Assembly (NCBI RefSeq): GCF_003932895.1
Contig: NZ_RQYW01000012.1
Span: forward strand, 1 to 64,000
Reading direction: 5' to 3'
Length of the DNA stretch: 64,000 nt
From: Leptotrichia sp. OH3620_COT-345
GTDB taxonomy: Bacteria > Fusobacteriota > Fusobacteriia > Fusobacteriales > Leptotrichiaceae
Shown here: positions 44,136 to 53,196 of the stretch, piece after piece
Layout: each line of letters begins with the position of its first letter
Position numbering within the stretch: position 1 is the first letter of the stretch
Notes under the pieces: generated by a model
Database searches by the model: none
Told to the model about the DNA's origin: nothing
The model's input: the letters and a program-made list of their open reading frames with translations, nothing else
Translations under genes and position numbers: made by a program

Positions 44136-45119
44136 TTATTCTGTAACAAGCTTTGATTCTACCGGAACTTCTTTCGGAACTGTATCTGGAGATATTTCGG
44201 GTTTATTTTTTATAGCTTCTAACAAAATCTTGAAACTTTCCGCTCCAATACTTGAAGAATCCTGTGCAACTGTTGCACTTAACCCTTTTTGCTTTATTGA
44301 TTCCAATGCTTCAGGTGCACCGTCAGTTCCTACTACTATTATCTGATTTTGTTTATTCGCATTTATGACAGCCTGTAAAGCACCAAGTGCCATTGTATCA
44401 TTTGCTGCATATATTGCTTTCAGATTAGGATATTTCTGGATCAGATTTGCAGCAAGATCAAGAGCTTTCGATCTGTCCCAGTCTGCCGGCTGACTTGCGA
44501 CAAGTTTTATTTTTGAATCAGCTTTAAATATTTCAGTAGCTCCCTGTTTTCTATATTCTCCTGAAGCATTTCCCGCTTTCCCTTCAATAATTGCCACTTC
44601 TCCTCCTTCAGGCAATTTACTTACAATATATTCAGCTCCTTTTGCTCCCACTTTCACATTATCTGTTGTAACAAATGCCAGTACACTTCCTCCTGATGCT
44701 TTTAATTGGTTCATATCTATTTTTTCATCGATATTTACTACATAAATACCTTTTTTATTTGCCTCGACAATTCCCTGTATTAAATTTACGGGCGATAACG
44801 GTGCCACTCCTATTGCTTTATATCCTTTTCTCATTAAATTTTCCAGAAGTTTCAATTGCTCCTGTACATCCTCTTCAGAGTTCACAGCAAAAATATCAAC
44901 CTTTACTCCTTGAACCGCAGCTTCTTTTTCAATTCCTTCTTTCATGCTTACCCAGAAAGGATTGGATAAAGTTTTCAGAATAATTGCAACTTCAGCTTTT
45001 CCTGTTCCTGTATTAGACTTTCCGCTTTCAGACTCTTTAGCTTCTTTTTCTCCTCCACCGCATGACGCTAACAAAAGCACTCCTAGAAGCACTAAAATAC
45101 TTTTAAAAAATTTACTCAT
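44136..45119 (-). CDS. alsB: sugar ABC transporter substrate-binding lipoprotein (allose/ribose type)
   Basis: A 327-residue type 1 periplasmic-binding lipoprotein. The signal ends in lipobox LLLASCGGG (Cys20). The mature fold has the RbsB/AlsB features: VAIILKTLSNPFWVSMKEGI, YKAIGVAPLSPVNLIQGIVE, AIYAANDTMALGALQAVINA, VGTDGAPEALESIKQKG. Context (AlsE, ROK kinase, RpiB) favours D-allose over ribose, but ligand choice cannot be proved by reading. It is the last gene of the als transcript; AGGAGG precedes the ATG, and the high-expression end product precedes the terminator. Confidence 0.88.
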   Translation of the reverse strand: MSKFFKSILVLLGVLLLASCGGGEKEAKESESGKSNTGTGKAEVAIILKTLSNPFWVSMKEGIEKEAAVQGVKVDIFAVNSEEDVQEQLKLLENLMRKGYKAIGVAPLSPVNLIQGIVEANKKGIYVVNIDEKIDMNQLKASGGSVLAFVTTDNVKVGAKGAEYIVSKLPEGGEVAIIEGKAGNASGEYRKQGATEIFKADSKIKLVASQPADWDRSKALDLAANLIQKYPNLKAIYAANDTMALGALQAVINANKQNQIIVVGTDGAPEALESIKQKGLSATVAQDSSSIGAESFKILLEAIKNKPEISPDTVPKEVPVESKLVTE

Positions 45120-45164
45120 ACTAATTCCTCCTATAAAATTATATTTTTAATTTTCATGTATTAT

Positions 45165-46076
45165 TCATAAATTTTGTTCCACATAATTCCTTATGTAGTA
45201 TGCAGCGCCTAAAATACCGCTTTTCTGATCATGTTTTGATATAATTATATTCATATCTTCTGCCGGATAGGGCTTTCTCACTTTTCTATAAATTGCCTTT
45301 TTTAATTCTTCAATGGGAAAATCTTTCATAATAGGAACTCCCCCTGCAATAATAATATAATCAGGATCAAGAATATTAATTTCCGTAGCAATCGGTACTG
45401 CCAAAGAGTCAATAAAATTTTTTATAATTTCAGTATTTCCATAATTTGTAAAAATATTATCTATATTTAAACCCGAAAAATTTTCTTCTACAATTTTTTT
45501 TAAAACTTTTCCTGAAGCATGTGCTTCAATACATCCGATATTCCCGCAAGCACATTCTTTCTTTGAATTCAGGACAGGAATATGCCCGAGTTCTCCTGCA
45601 ACGCCATGTTTCCCTTCAATAATCTGACCGTTTATATAAATGGCATTTCCAAATCCTGTACCTATATAAAGACCAATTGCTATTTTATCTTTTCCTATAT
45701 TATTTTCTTTTATGTCTTTTAATATGAGAAAATTTACATCTTTATTTATATACACGGGAATATCCAGTTTTTTTTCAAGAGTATCCGTTATATTAATATT
45801 ATCAAGATTTTTTATATTCGGCGTAGAATATACATATTTCTTATCTTTACTGACAATTGACGGAAAGCCTATTCCTATACCTTCTATTTCATTTTTATAA
45901 ACATCTGTATAATATTTTATATTCTCAAGTAGATTAGTTATAAAATCACCTTTTTGCAACTCGGTAATTGATTTTATTTGAAAGTCTCTGATTTCACGAT
46001 TTCGAGAAACAAGTCCTATTCTGAAATTTGTTCCTCCTATATCTATTCCCAAAATATACTCTTTATGTTCTCTCAT
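45165..46076 (-). CDS. alsK: ROK family sugar kinase, probable D-allose kinase
   Basis: A 303-residue ROK kinase expected to make D-allose-6-phosphate. ATP site ILGIDIGGTNFRIGLVSR at the start; catalytic Asp in VYINKDVNFLILKD (~residue 114; the usual Asn-Asp is Lys-Asp here); zinc-binding GELGHIPVLNSKKECACGNI and GCIEAHASG (~175-200) with the His and Cys ligands; IIIAGGVPIMK. AAAGGAG precedes the ATG. It lies between alsE and alsB in one operon. A different aldose or N-acetyl sugar is possible, but neighbours argue for allose. Confidence 0.85.
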   Translation of the reverse strand: MREHKEYILGIDIGGTNFRIGLVSRNREIRDFQIKSITELQKGDFITNLLENIKYYTDVYKNEIEGIGIGFPSIVSKDKKYVYSTPNIKNLDNINITDTLEKKLDIPVYINKDVNFLILKDIKENNIGKDKIAIGLYIGTGFGNAIYINGQIIEGKHGVAGELGHIPVLNSKKECACGNIGCIEAHASGKVLKKIVEENFSGLNIDNIFTNYGNTEIIKNFIDSLAVPIATEINILDPDYIIIAGGVPIMKDFPIEELKKAIYRKVRKPYPAEDMNIIISKHDQKSGILGAAYYIRNYVEQNL

Positions 46077-46091
46077 TGTAAGCTCCTTTGT

Positions 46092-46772
46092 CTATTCAGA
46101 AGTTTCTCTGTTAAATATTTCAATCATTTTATCCCATGCATCTGTAAGACTGTTATCCAGATTAAATAATCCGGAACTTCCTACTATGAAAACTTCTCCT
46201 CCTGCTTTGACCAGTTTTCTGAATGTCTTTTCATTACATGAACCGTCAATTTCAATTATATATGAATAACCGTTTTCCTCTTTCAAAGTTTTCAATTCCT
46301 TAATTTTTTCCAGCATTTCAGGTATAAATGGCTGGCCGGCAAATCCAGGATCTACTGTCATAACTGTTATTTTGTCTACTAAATGTATGTAATATTTTAT
46401 CCATTCCACGGGAGTGGCAGGATTTAGGACTACTCCTACCTTACAACCGACATTTTTTATTTTATTTATAATTCTGAATGCATCTTTATTGATAGTTTCC
46501 GCATGGGGAGATATATATGCCGCTCCTACTTTTCCAAGCACATCTATATAATCTCCGGGAAATTCCGTCATTAAATGAACATCAATAGGTAACTTTGATA
46601 TTTTATTCAACTGTTCCACAAAAAAAGGTGACAATGTTATATTTTTTACAAAATGACCATCCATTATATCTACATGATAAAAATCTGCTCTTTCATTTAA
46701 TATATCAACCTGCTCTTTAAATCTTGTCAAATCCATACACATAAGTGATGGTGAAAATCTTACTTTTTCCAT
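46092..46772 (-). CDS. alsE: D-allulose-6-phosphate 3-epimerase
   Basis: A 226-residue TIM-barrel epimerase of the ribulose-phosphate 3-epimerase family, converting D-allulose-6-phosphate to fructose-6-phosphate. Active-site landmarks are SPSLMCMDLTRF, ADFYHVDIMDGHFVKNITLS (His34, Asp36), DVHLMTEFPGD (His66), TVMTVDPGFAGQPFIPEM (~141) and EIDGSCNE (Asp175). The LMCMDL start and the operon with a LacI regulator, ROK kinase and sugar ABC transporter are characteristic of AlsE rather than housekeeping Rpe. It begins 1 nt after the alsC stop. Confidence 0.9.
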   Translation of the reverse strand: MEKVRFSPSLMCMDLTRFKEQVDILNERADFYHVDIMDGHFVKNITLSPFFVEQLNKISKLPIDVHLMTEFPGDYIDVLGKVGAAYISPHAETINKDAFRIINKIKNVGCKVGVVLNPATPVEWIKYYIHLVDKITVMTVDPGFAGQPFIPEMLEKIKELKTLKEENGYSYIIEIDGSCNEKTFRKLVKAGGEVFIVGSSGLFNLDNSLTDAWDKMIEIFNRETSE

Positions 46773-46773
46773 A

Positions 46774-47727
46774 TTACTCTCCTTTCTTTTTCCCTCCGAA
46801 TATTTTATCTATTGTAACTGCAAGGATAATAAGTCCTCCCATTACAATCTGCTGATAATAAGTAGGTACAGTAAGCAGATTAAGACCGTTACTTATAACT
46901 CCGATAATAAGTCCTCCCATTACTACACCGAATATTTTACCCTTTCCTCCGAAAAAGCTCGTTCCTCCAATAATAGCGGCAGCTATTGCAAATGTTTCAA
47001 AACCTGCTCCTGCTCCCGGTTCTGCTGCTCCTACTCTTGCAGTTGAAACTACTCCGGCAATTCCTGCACATGCCCCTGAAATAATAAAAACAATAAGAGT
47101 ATGCAATTTTACATCTATTCCTGAATACCATGCAGCCTGTTTATTTCCTCCGAGGGCATATATATTACGTCCCAGTTTGGTTTTTGAAGTTATAAAACCG
47201 AGAATAAATGCCACTGTTACTGCTATAATTGCAGGTATAGGTATTCCTATTATTCTTCCTGCTACCATTTTTGTGAATACAGGAGGAAATCCGAATATAG
47301 AATTTGCATTGGATATTATCAGCGTTATTCCCTTTAAAATCGCCTGAGTTCCCAAAGTAATTATAAAAGGATGAAGTTCAGTCACATTTACAAGAAATCC
47401 ATTTAACATCCCTATTAATGCTCCTGCCAGAACTCCCCCTATAAGTATTGCAAAAACAGGATTCATACCTGCTATAAGAAACTTTCCTGTCAACATTCCT
47501 GTAAGGGCAATTACCGAACCTACGGACAAATCTATCCCTGCTATTAATATAGCAAAAAATTCTCCACATGCAATTAGAATATTTACCGAACTCTGTAATA
47601 TAATTTGAGTTATATTGTCAAAAGAGAAAAACAGTGCAGGCTGGCCTATTCCAAATACAACCATTACTATAATTAAAATTCCGAAAGTTCCATATTTTTG
47701 CCATAATATATTAAAGCCCGATTTCAT
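46774..47727 (-). CDS. alsC: sugar ABC transporter permease (AlsC/RbsC type)
   Basis: A 317-residue inner-membrane permease of the CUT2 family, about 8-10 TM segments. Signatures: GEFFAILIAGIDLSVGSVIAL (~residue 54), VNVTELHPFIITLGTQAILK, GRNIYALGGNKQAAWYSGI (~190), AAAIIGGTSFFGGKGKIFG (~250). Transports the sugar delivered by AlsB with energy from AlsA. It overlaps the AlsA stop by 1 nt. AAGGAG precedes the ATG. Confidence 0.93.
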   Translation of the reverse strand: MKSGFNILWQKYGTFGILIIVMVVFGIGQPALFFSFDNITQIILQSSVNILIACGEFFAILIAGIDLSVGSVIALTGMLTGKFLIAGMNPVFAILIGGVLAGALIGMLNGFLVNVTELHPFIITLGTQAILKGITLIISNANSIFGFPPVFTKMVAGRIIGIPIPAIIAVTVAFILGFITSKTKLGRNIYALGGNKQAAWYSGIDVKLHTLIVFIISGACAGIAGVVSTARVGAAEPGAGAGFETFAIAAAIIGGTSFFGGKGKIFGVVMGGLIIGVISNGLNLLTVPTYYQQIVMGGLIILAVTIDKIFGGKKKGE

Positions 47728-49256
47728 TATTTCACTCCTTCACTTGTTAATATTTGCATTATAGCTTCTTCTGAAGCTTTTTCTATAGGTAAAATTTCTA
47801 CTATTCTTCCTTCCCTAAAAACTGCTATTTTATCGCAAACAGCAAATAATTCAGGCATTTCAGACGAGATCATCATTACGATTTTTCCTTCATCTGATAA
47901 CTTCCTTATAATAGTGTAAATTTCACTTTTACTTCCTATATCTATGCCTTTAGTAGGTTCGTCGAATATCATTAAAGATGAATCTGCCATTATCCATTTA
48001 CTTAAAATAACTTTCTGTTGATTTCCCCCTGACAACTCCGTTATATTTTGATTTATTGAGGTACATTTTATATTCATCTGATTTTTACCTTTCAGAGCAT
48101 ATTTTTTTTCTTTTTCATTATCAATAAGTCCCCAAATCCCCTTTAATCGTGATTTTTTTATAAAAGGAAGTATCGATATGTTCTGTTTAATATCAAAATT
48201 ATGGAAAAACCCCATTTCCCTACGATTTTCAGTAACAAATCCCATTCCTTTTTTTATTGAATCATATTCATTTTTAGGTACCGAATTTTCTCCGAACATA
48301 GTTATACTTCCTTTTTTTATCGGTTTTACTCCAAAAATCGCTTCCATTAATTCACTTCTTCCCGAACCTACGAGACCTGCAAATCCTAAAATCTCTCCTT
48401 TATGAATTTTAAATGAAACGTCTTTTACTTTTCCATCAACACGGGTCAGATCATTTACTTCAAAAATTACTTCTTTTTTATCCTGTTCCGTGTTGTTTGA
48501 ATCATATCTTGATTTTATTTCCCTTCCTACCATCATTGTTACAAGGTCGTTTATATCTACATTTTTTACATCTCTGTTTCCTACATCTTTACCGTCTTTT
48601 AAGACAGTAACCGTATCTCCTATTTCTTTCAATTCTTTAAGTTTATGGGAAATGTATACAATTCCTTTTCCCTCCAGTTTTAATTGTCTTATAATTTTAA
48701 AAAGATGATTTGTTTCAGTTTCAGTCAAAGATGTGGTAGGTTCGTCCATTATTATTATATCTGCATCGGAAGCAAGGGCTTTGGCTATTTCCACTTGCTG
48801 TTTTTCACTTATTGTCAGTTCTTCTACAAGAGTATAGGGATTTTTATCCAACCCTATTTTTGCCAGAATTTTTTTCGTCACATTTTCCATATATTTATAA
48901 TCAACCGTTTCTATTCTGAGTACTTTTTTTACCGGTAATTTTCCTACAAATAAATTCTCCTGAATGGATAATTCATTTATTACACTTAATTCTTGATAAA
49001 TTATACTGATTTTGTTTTCAAAAGAAAGTTTCGGAGTAAGAAATTCATAATCTTTTCCATTTATAACTATTTTTCCCGAAGTCGGCTGATAAACTCCGCT
49101 TAAAATCTTCATAAGAGTTGATTTCCCCGCCCCGTTTTCTCCTAATAGTATATGAACTTCTCCTCTATTTATTTTAAAAGAAATTTCATCTAAAGCCGTT
49201 ACTATCCCGAATTTCTTCGTAATATTTTTCATTTCCACTAACGGACTTCCCTTCAT
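47727..49256 (-). CDS. alsA: sugar ABC transporter ATPase (AlsA/RbsA type)
   Basis: A 509-residue CUT2 ATPase with two tandem nucleotide-binding domains. Domain 1 has Walker A LLGENGAGKSTLMKIL (~residue 37), signature LTISEKQQVEIAKAL, Walker B IIIMDEPTTSLTE. Domain 2 has the degenerate Walker A FAGLVGSGRSELMEAIFG (~290), ELSGGNQQKVILSKW and LMIFDEPTKGIDIGSK (~438). AAGGAGG precedes the ATG, which lies 14 nt after the LacI-type regulator gene. Confidence 0.95.
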   Translation of the reverse strand: MKGSPLVEMKNITKKFGIVTALDEISFKINRGEVHILLGENGAGKSTLMKILSGVYQPTSGKIVINGKDYEFLTPKLSFENKISIIYQELSVINELSIQENLFVGKLPVKKVLRIETVDYKYMENVTKKILAKIGLDKNPYTLVEELTISEKQQVEIAKALASDADIIIMDEPTTSLTETETNHLFKIIRQLKLEGKGIVYISHKLKELKEIGDTVTVLKDGKDVGNRDVKNVDINDLVTMMVGREIKSRYDSNNTEQDKKEVIFEVNDLTRVDGKVKDVSFKIHKGEILGFAGLVGSGRSELMEAIFGVKPIKKGSITMFGENSVPKNEYDSIKKGMGFVTENRREMGFFHNFDIKQNISILPFIKKSRLKGIWGLIDNEKEKKYALKGKNQMNIKCTSINQNITELSGGNQQKVILSKWIMADSSLMIFDEPTKGIDIGSKSEIYTIIRKLSDEGKIVMMISSEMPELFAVCDKIAVFREGRIVEILPIEKASEEAIMQILTSEGVK

Positions 49257-49270
49257 ACCATCCCTCCTTT

Positions 49271-50275
49271 TTAAATTTCCGTACTTTTTCGTCTAATAAG
49301 ATTAACAGGTATTTTTATATTTTTTACATTACTTTTTCTTAACAGTATTTTATCCATAAGAAGTTCTACTGCCAGTTCTCCCATTTTCCATTTATTCTGA
49401 TTTATAGTTGTAAGAGGTATTCCTGATATTTCACATGCTGATATGTTGTCAAAACCGACTAATTTCACTTCACTAGGTATTTTTATTCTTCTTTCATTCA
49501 ATGCCATCATTGCTCCTAATGCCATAGTATCATTTGTTGCAAAAATTCCGTCAAAAATTTCTCCTGAATCAAGAAGTTCCAGAGTTTTTTCCTTAGCTTC
49601 TTTGTAGCTTATCACAGTCATGTCACAAAGCAGCTGCTCATCAAACTCTATTCCGTAATCTTTTAATGCTTTTAGAAATCCTAAATACCTTCTATGAGCT
49701 GAAGATATTTTTCTTATATCCTTCATTATAGCTATTTTCCTACAACCTGCCTGTATCAGTTCCTGTGCTGCCAGATATCCTCCATGGAAATTATCAGATT
49801 CGACATACATTTCTTTATTATCAATATATCTGTCTATATAAACTACAGGAATTTTTAGCGAACGGATTCCACTTATAAGTTGTACTCCTCCTCCGATGTA
49901 TATTATCCCGTCTACAAACTGTCCTATGAGATTGTTCAACTGTCTTTTTTCCGTTTCAAGATTTTCGTCCGTATTACATACAAAAACTGAATAATCGTAT
50001 TTTATTGCCTGTTTTTCCACTGCTTGTATAATTTTTGCAAAAAACTCATTACTTATGTCCGGTACAATAACTCCTATTGTCTGAGATTTTTTCGTTCTCA
50101 GACTTCTTGCATTTACATTCTGCTTATAAGAATTACTTTCTATCAGCTTTAAAATTCTCTTTTCGGTCTCTTCAGAGTATCCTCCTTTTTTGTTTATTAC
50201 TCTGGAAATTGTCGCTATCGATACTCCTGATAATTTTGCAAGTTCTTTAATAGATATTTTTTTTTCTTTTTTCAT
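49271..50275 (-). CDS. LacI-family repressor of the als operon
   Basis: A 334-residue LacI/GalR regulator. HTH ISIKELAKLSGVSIATISRV at residues ~7-26 with hinge NARSLRTKKSQTIGVIVPD, then a periplasmic-binding-type sugar domain (DGIFATNDTMALGAMMALNE, ELVGFDNI-like VGFDNISAC). First gene of the operon with a consensus LacI-type operator and promoter just upstream, so it is probably autoregulatory and relieved by allose or its phosphate. E. coli uses an RpiR-type AlsR instead, so this is a different regulator on the same pathway. Confidence 0.92.
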   Translation of the reverse strand: MKKEKKISIKELAKLSGVSIATISRVINKKGGYSEETEKRILKLIESNSYKQNVNARSLRTKKSQTIGVIVPDISNEFFAKIIQAVEKQAIKYDYSVFVCNTDENLETEKRQLNNLIGQFVDGIIYIGGGVQLISGIRSLKIPVVYIDRYIDNKEMYVESDNFHGGYLAAQELIQAGCRKIAIMKDIRKISSAHRRYLGFLKALKDYGIEFDEQLLCDMTVISYKEAKEKTLELLDSGEIFDGIFATNDTMALGAMMALNERRIKIPSEVKLVGFDNISACEISGIPLTTINQNKWKMGELAVELLMDKILLRKSNVKNIKIPVNLIRRKSTEI

Positions 50276-50293
50276 ACTATCCCCTATTTTTTA

Positions 50294-50305
50294 GTAAACG
50301 TTTAC
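50294..50305. promoter_or_regulatory. LacI-type operator, als operon
   Basis: GTAAACGTTTAC, a perfect 12-bp palindrome with the central CG typical of LacI-family sites, lying 16-27 nt downstream of the -10 element. A related copy lies before rpiB, consistent with one regulator for both. Confidence 0.75.
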
Positions 50306-50320
50306 GTTATTCTTTTATAA

Positions 50321-50348
50321 ATTATACCTCATCTTTTCAACTTGTCAA
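50321..50348 (-). promoter_or_regulatory. als operon promoter
   Basis: Minus strand TTGACA, a 16-nt spacer, TATAAT, followed by the operator. The stretch from 50349 to 50569 is AT-rich and holds no gene; no clear rpiB terminator was seen. Confidence 0.8.
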
Positions 50349-50569
50349 TACAAAAAAATAATTAAAAATAAATTTATTTAATAATACAAATAAAATAAAA
50401 AACTGTAGTATAAGTTTGAAAAAATATTCATTTACATACTTTATCGTTTTCTTTAAAATTAATAAAACAAAATTTTATAATTTCAGAAAATATATGTCTA
50501 TATACACTTAAATATTATTTTCAACTTATAAGACAGTTTTTCTTTACATTTATTTTTCTTTAATTGCAA

Positions 50570-51001
50570 TTATATATTATCTAACATATCCACTCTTTTC
50601 TGATGTCGTCCCCCTTCAAATTCTACTGACAACCATTCTCTGACAATCATTTTTGCCAGTTCCGACCCCACTACTCTTGAACCAAAAGCTAATATATTAG
50701 TATCATTATGCTCTTTTGACAGTTTTGCCGAATAAGGCTCGCTACATACAACTGCCCTTATTCCTTTCACCTTATTTGCCGCTATTGAAATTCCGACACC
50801 CGTTCCACACATAATTATTCCGCAGTCAAAATTCCCCTTTACAACTTCTTCTGCAACTTTTACTCCATAAACAGGATAATCCGTCCTTTCGCTTGAATAG
50901 GCTCCAAAATCTTGTACGTCATATCCTAACTCTTTTAAATAATCAATTATGGTAAGCTTCAGTTCCAAGCCCACATGATCACTTCCAATGGCTATTCTCA
51001 T
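50570..51001 (-). CDS. rpiB: RpiB-family sugar-phosphate isomerase (ribose-5-P / allose-6-P)
   Basis: A ~143-residue RpiB isomerase, which interconverts ribose-5- and ribulose-5-phosphate and, in allose users, allose-6- and allulose-6-phosphate. Active-site regions are MRIAIGSDHVGLELK (Asp-His near 8-9), IIMCGTGVGISIAANKVKGI (catalytic Cys ~65) and AVVCSEPYSAKLSKEHNDTN (His ~99). The ATG six codons upstream lacks a Shine-Dalgarno; the chosen one lies 7 nt after AAAGGA. A separate transcript with a degenerate LacI-type operator supports regulation with als. Confidence 0.95.
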   Translation of the reverse strand: MRIAIGSDHVGLELKLTIIDYLKELGYDVQDFGAYSSERTDYPVYGVKVAEEVVKGNFDCGIIMCGTGVGISIAANKVKGIRAVVCSEPYSAKLSKEHNDTNILAFGSRVVGSELAKMIVREWLSVEFEGGRHQKRVDMLDNI

Positions 51002-51034
51002 ATTTTTATTTCCTTTCATTATTTTTTCAATTAA

Positions 51035-51046
51035 GAAATCGTTTAC
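51035..51046. promoter_or_regulatory. degenerate LacI-type operator before rpiB
   Basis: GAAATCGTTTAC: one perfect half (GTTTAC) and one half matching 4 of 6 bases of GTAAAC, same CG centre as the als operator. It lies just downstream of the rpiB -10. Confidence 0.55.
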
Positions 51047-51051
51047 GTATT

Positions 51052-51081
51052 ATTATACAACATATAAAAATAAAATTTCAA
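51052..51081 (-). promoter_or_regulatory. rpiB promoter
   Basis: Minus strand TTGAAA, an 18-nt spacer, TATAAT. Upstream to 51391 the sequence is AT-rich with nothing else seen. Confidence 0.65.
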
Positions 51082-51391
51082 TCTTTTTTCCTTATTTCTT
51101 ATATTTTGAATTTTTAAATTGCATTATTTATAATATAAAATTACTCTGATTTTATAGAATAAAATCTTTATAAAATATATTCTATACATTTGAAATCTCA
51201 TTTTTTAAAAATTATTTGATTTTTTGATATAATATATTTATAAAAATATTATTCAAAATAAATTTAAAAACTTTTCATTATTTTAGATACTTTAACTTAT
51301 AAAAATCCGCTTTAAATATTTTATTCCACCATATATCTTAAAAAGAAAAACTGATAAAAATTCGCTCTTAAACCACCTCTTTATAACCATA

Positions 51392-51802
51392 CAGGATAGA
51401 AAAAAATGTTTGGGAAATCCTTATGAACAAGCTATAAAAATAGGATTAGAAAAAAAGCTAAAAATGGAAAATACTATAATTTTAAAAATAACAAGGAAAG
51501 AAAGTACTTAAGCAATATAAAGCCTTATTTTCAAAATAATATTTTTACTTATGATAAATTTGAAATTATAAAAGGAGTCCCGGATGATGACATTATGTCA
51601 GAACATTACACTCCCTTTATTATATACTAAATATAAAAACAGACAGTTATTTAATGACTATTTTTCCAAAGTTAAGACAGATATAAAGTTTAAAAATACA
51701 AACTCTACCGTTTTTGCTAAATATAATGATAGTGAAAAACCTAAATTCTTTGAAATAAGTCTTAGAAGAACATATAAAAATTTGGGAAAGACTGTCTTTT
51801 AA
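51392..51802 (+). pseudogene. frameshifted remnant of an unknown gene
   Basis: Three frames read through one plausible protein. DRKKCLGNPYEQAIKIGLEK comes first. A shift leads into GKYYNFKNNKERKYLSNIKP and FTYDKFEIIKGVPDDDIMSE, ending at a stop near 51630. A third frame gives YTKYKNRQLFNDYFSKVKTD and ends SLRRTYKNLGKTVF at 51802. No start with a Shine-Dalgarno is present. I do not recognise the family. At least two frameshifts imply a dead gene on the opposite strand from its neighbours. Confidence 0.55.
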
Positions 51803-51983
51803 AATAAGCTCACTTTTAAATTTCATCTATTTTATAAGCAGTAAAATTAACTTTTCTGTTAAAGTAATCTTATAAACCAAAATTAATTCTCCAATTGTAA
51901 GCAGTGTATTTTTATTATTATCTTTACTAAATTCCATAATTTGATATATTTCTATATTTTATGAAAAATTCCTAATATAAAAC

Positions 51984-52025
51984 AATAAAATTATGAAGGC
52001 AGTAATAAACCCTCATAATTTTATT
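51984..52025. terminator. long bidirectional terminator-like hairpin
   Basis: AATAAAATTATGAAGG pairs with CCCTCATAATTTTATT with a single mismatch and a 10-nt loop; both flanks are T/A-rich, so it could stop transcription either way. It may serve the transketolase/PTS operon (230 nt away) or the dead gene. The rest of 51803-52257 is AT-rich with no gene. Confidence 0.6.
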
Positions 52026-52257
52026 ATAATAGAAAAACTTCCATTTCAAAATAATTTTGCTATTTTTCATTCTTTTTCATTCTTTTTTATCTCTTTTTTC
52101 TTTCTATAATTTTTAGAAAACACATCACATTTTTCCTAAAATTTTTTATAGAGAAATTATAATATATGCAGTACACAAAATAAAAATGTATAGAGTTCGT
52201 ATTTTGAATTTTTTCTATCTTTTAAAACATCTTTTTTCTTTAAAACAATTCTTTCCT

Positions 52258-53193
52258 TTAAAATGTCTCTATTATTTCAACTATACTTTTTCCTGATAAA
52301 CCATACTTTTCTTTTACGACTTCCGTCTTTCCCGACTCGGTAAATTTATCCTGTACCCCTATTCTTCTTAATGGAATCCTCACTACACTTTCTCCGACTA
52401 TTTCCGAAATCAATCCCCCTAATCCTCCATTAATCGTATGATTTTCAATTGTTAAAATACCTTTCATTCCTTCCGCTTCCTTCAGTACCACTTTCTTATC
52501 CACCGGTTTTATACTCCTTATATTTAAAAGTTTATTTTTATACCCTTTTTCTTTTAAAAGTTCAAATCCTTCTATTGCCTGTTTTGCCGCAGTTCCTTCA
52601 AAAATAAGTAAATAATCATTTCCTTCATTAAATAACATTTCTGAATTTCCCTCGTTAAAGTCTATTTCCTTTTCGTGTATTACAGGAACAACATCTCTGG
52701 CTACTCTTATATATATAGGTCCTTTTATTTCCACAGCCCTTTTTATTGCACCTTTTAAATCTTCCAAATCAAGAGGATTAAATACTTTCAGATTAGGCAA
52801 AACCCTTGTCAATGCAATATCTTCAAGAGCGTGATGAGAAGCTCCGTCAGATCCGTTATCCATTCCCGAATGTGTTCCTATTATTTTTATATTCAGATTT
52901 GCATAACAGGACTGACGTAACTGTGTCCATACAGTTCCTGTTCCGAAAATTGCGAAATTTACATAAAAAGGTACAAAACCTTCTGTCGCAAGTCCGGCAG
53001 TTACTCCCAATGAATTCTGTTCCGCTATACCCATTTCGAAGAATCTTTCCGGAAATTTTTTCTGAAATTTGTGTGTAGTTACCGATGAAGCCAAATCACT
53101 GTCTATTACAACTATTTTATTATTTTTTTCAGCCTCTTTTATGAGTATGTCTCCTATATAATCTCTCGGTGAAATATATTCATACTTTTTCAT
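52258..53193 (-). CDS. transketolase, C-terminal subunit
   Basis: The pyrimidine-binding and C-terminal half of a split transketolase, 311 residues. GIAEQNSLGVTAGLATEGFV (catalytic Glu ~77) and SHHALEDIALTRVLPNLKVF (~140) are the pyrimidine-domain motifs; the end (~190-311) is the transketolase C domain. It works with the N-terminal subunit 3 nt upstream; split forms are common in Firmicutes and Fusobacteria. It is the last gene in PTS operon 2, so the operon's sugar probably enters the pentose phosphate pathway. Confidence 0.93.
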   Translation of the reverse strand: MKKYEYISPRDYIGDILIKEAEKNNKIVVIDSDLASSVTTHKFQKKFPERFFEMGIAEQNSLGVTAGLATEGFVPFYVNFAIFGTGTVWTQLRQSCYANLNIKIIGTHSGMDNGSDGASHHALEDIALTRVLPNLKVFNPLDLEDLKGAIKRAVEIKGPIYIRVARDVVPVIHEKEIDFNEGNSEMLFNEGNDYLLIFEGTAAKQAIEGFELLKEKGYKNKLLNIRSIKPVDKKVVLKEAEGMKGILTIENHTINGGLGGLISEIVGESVVRIPLRRIGVQDKFTESGKTEVVKEKYGLSGKSIVEIIETF

Positions 53194-53196
53194 TAT

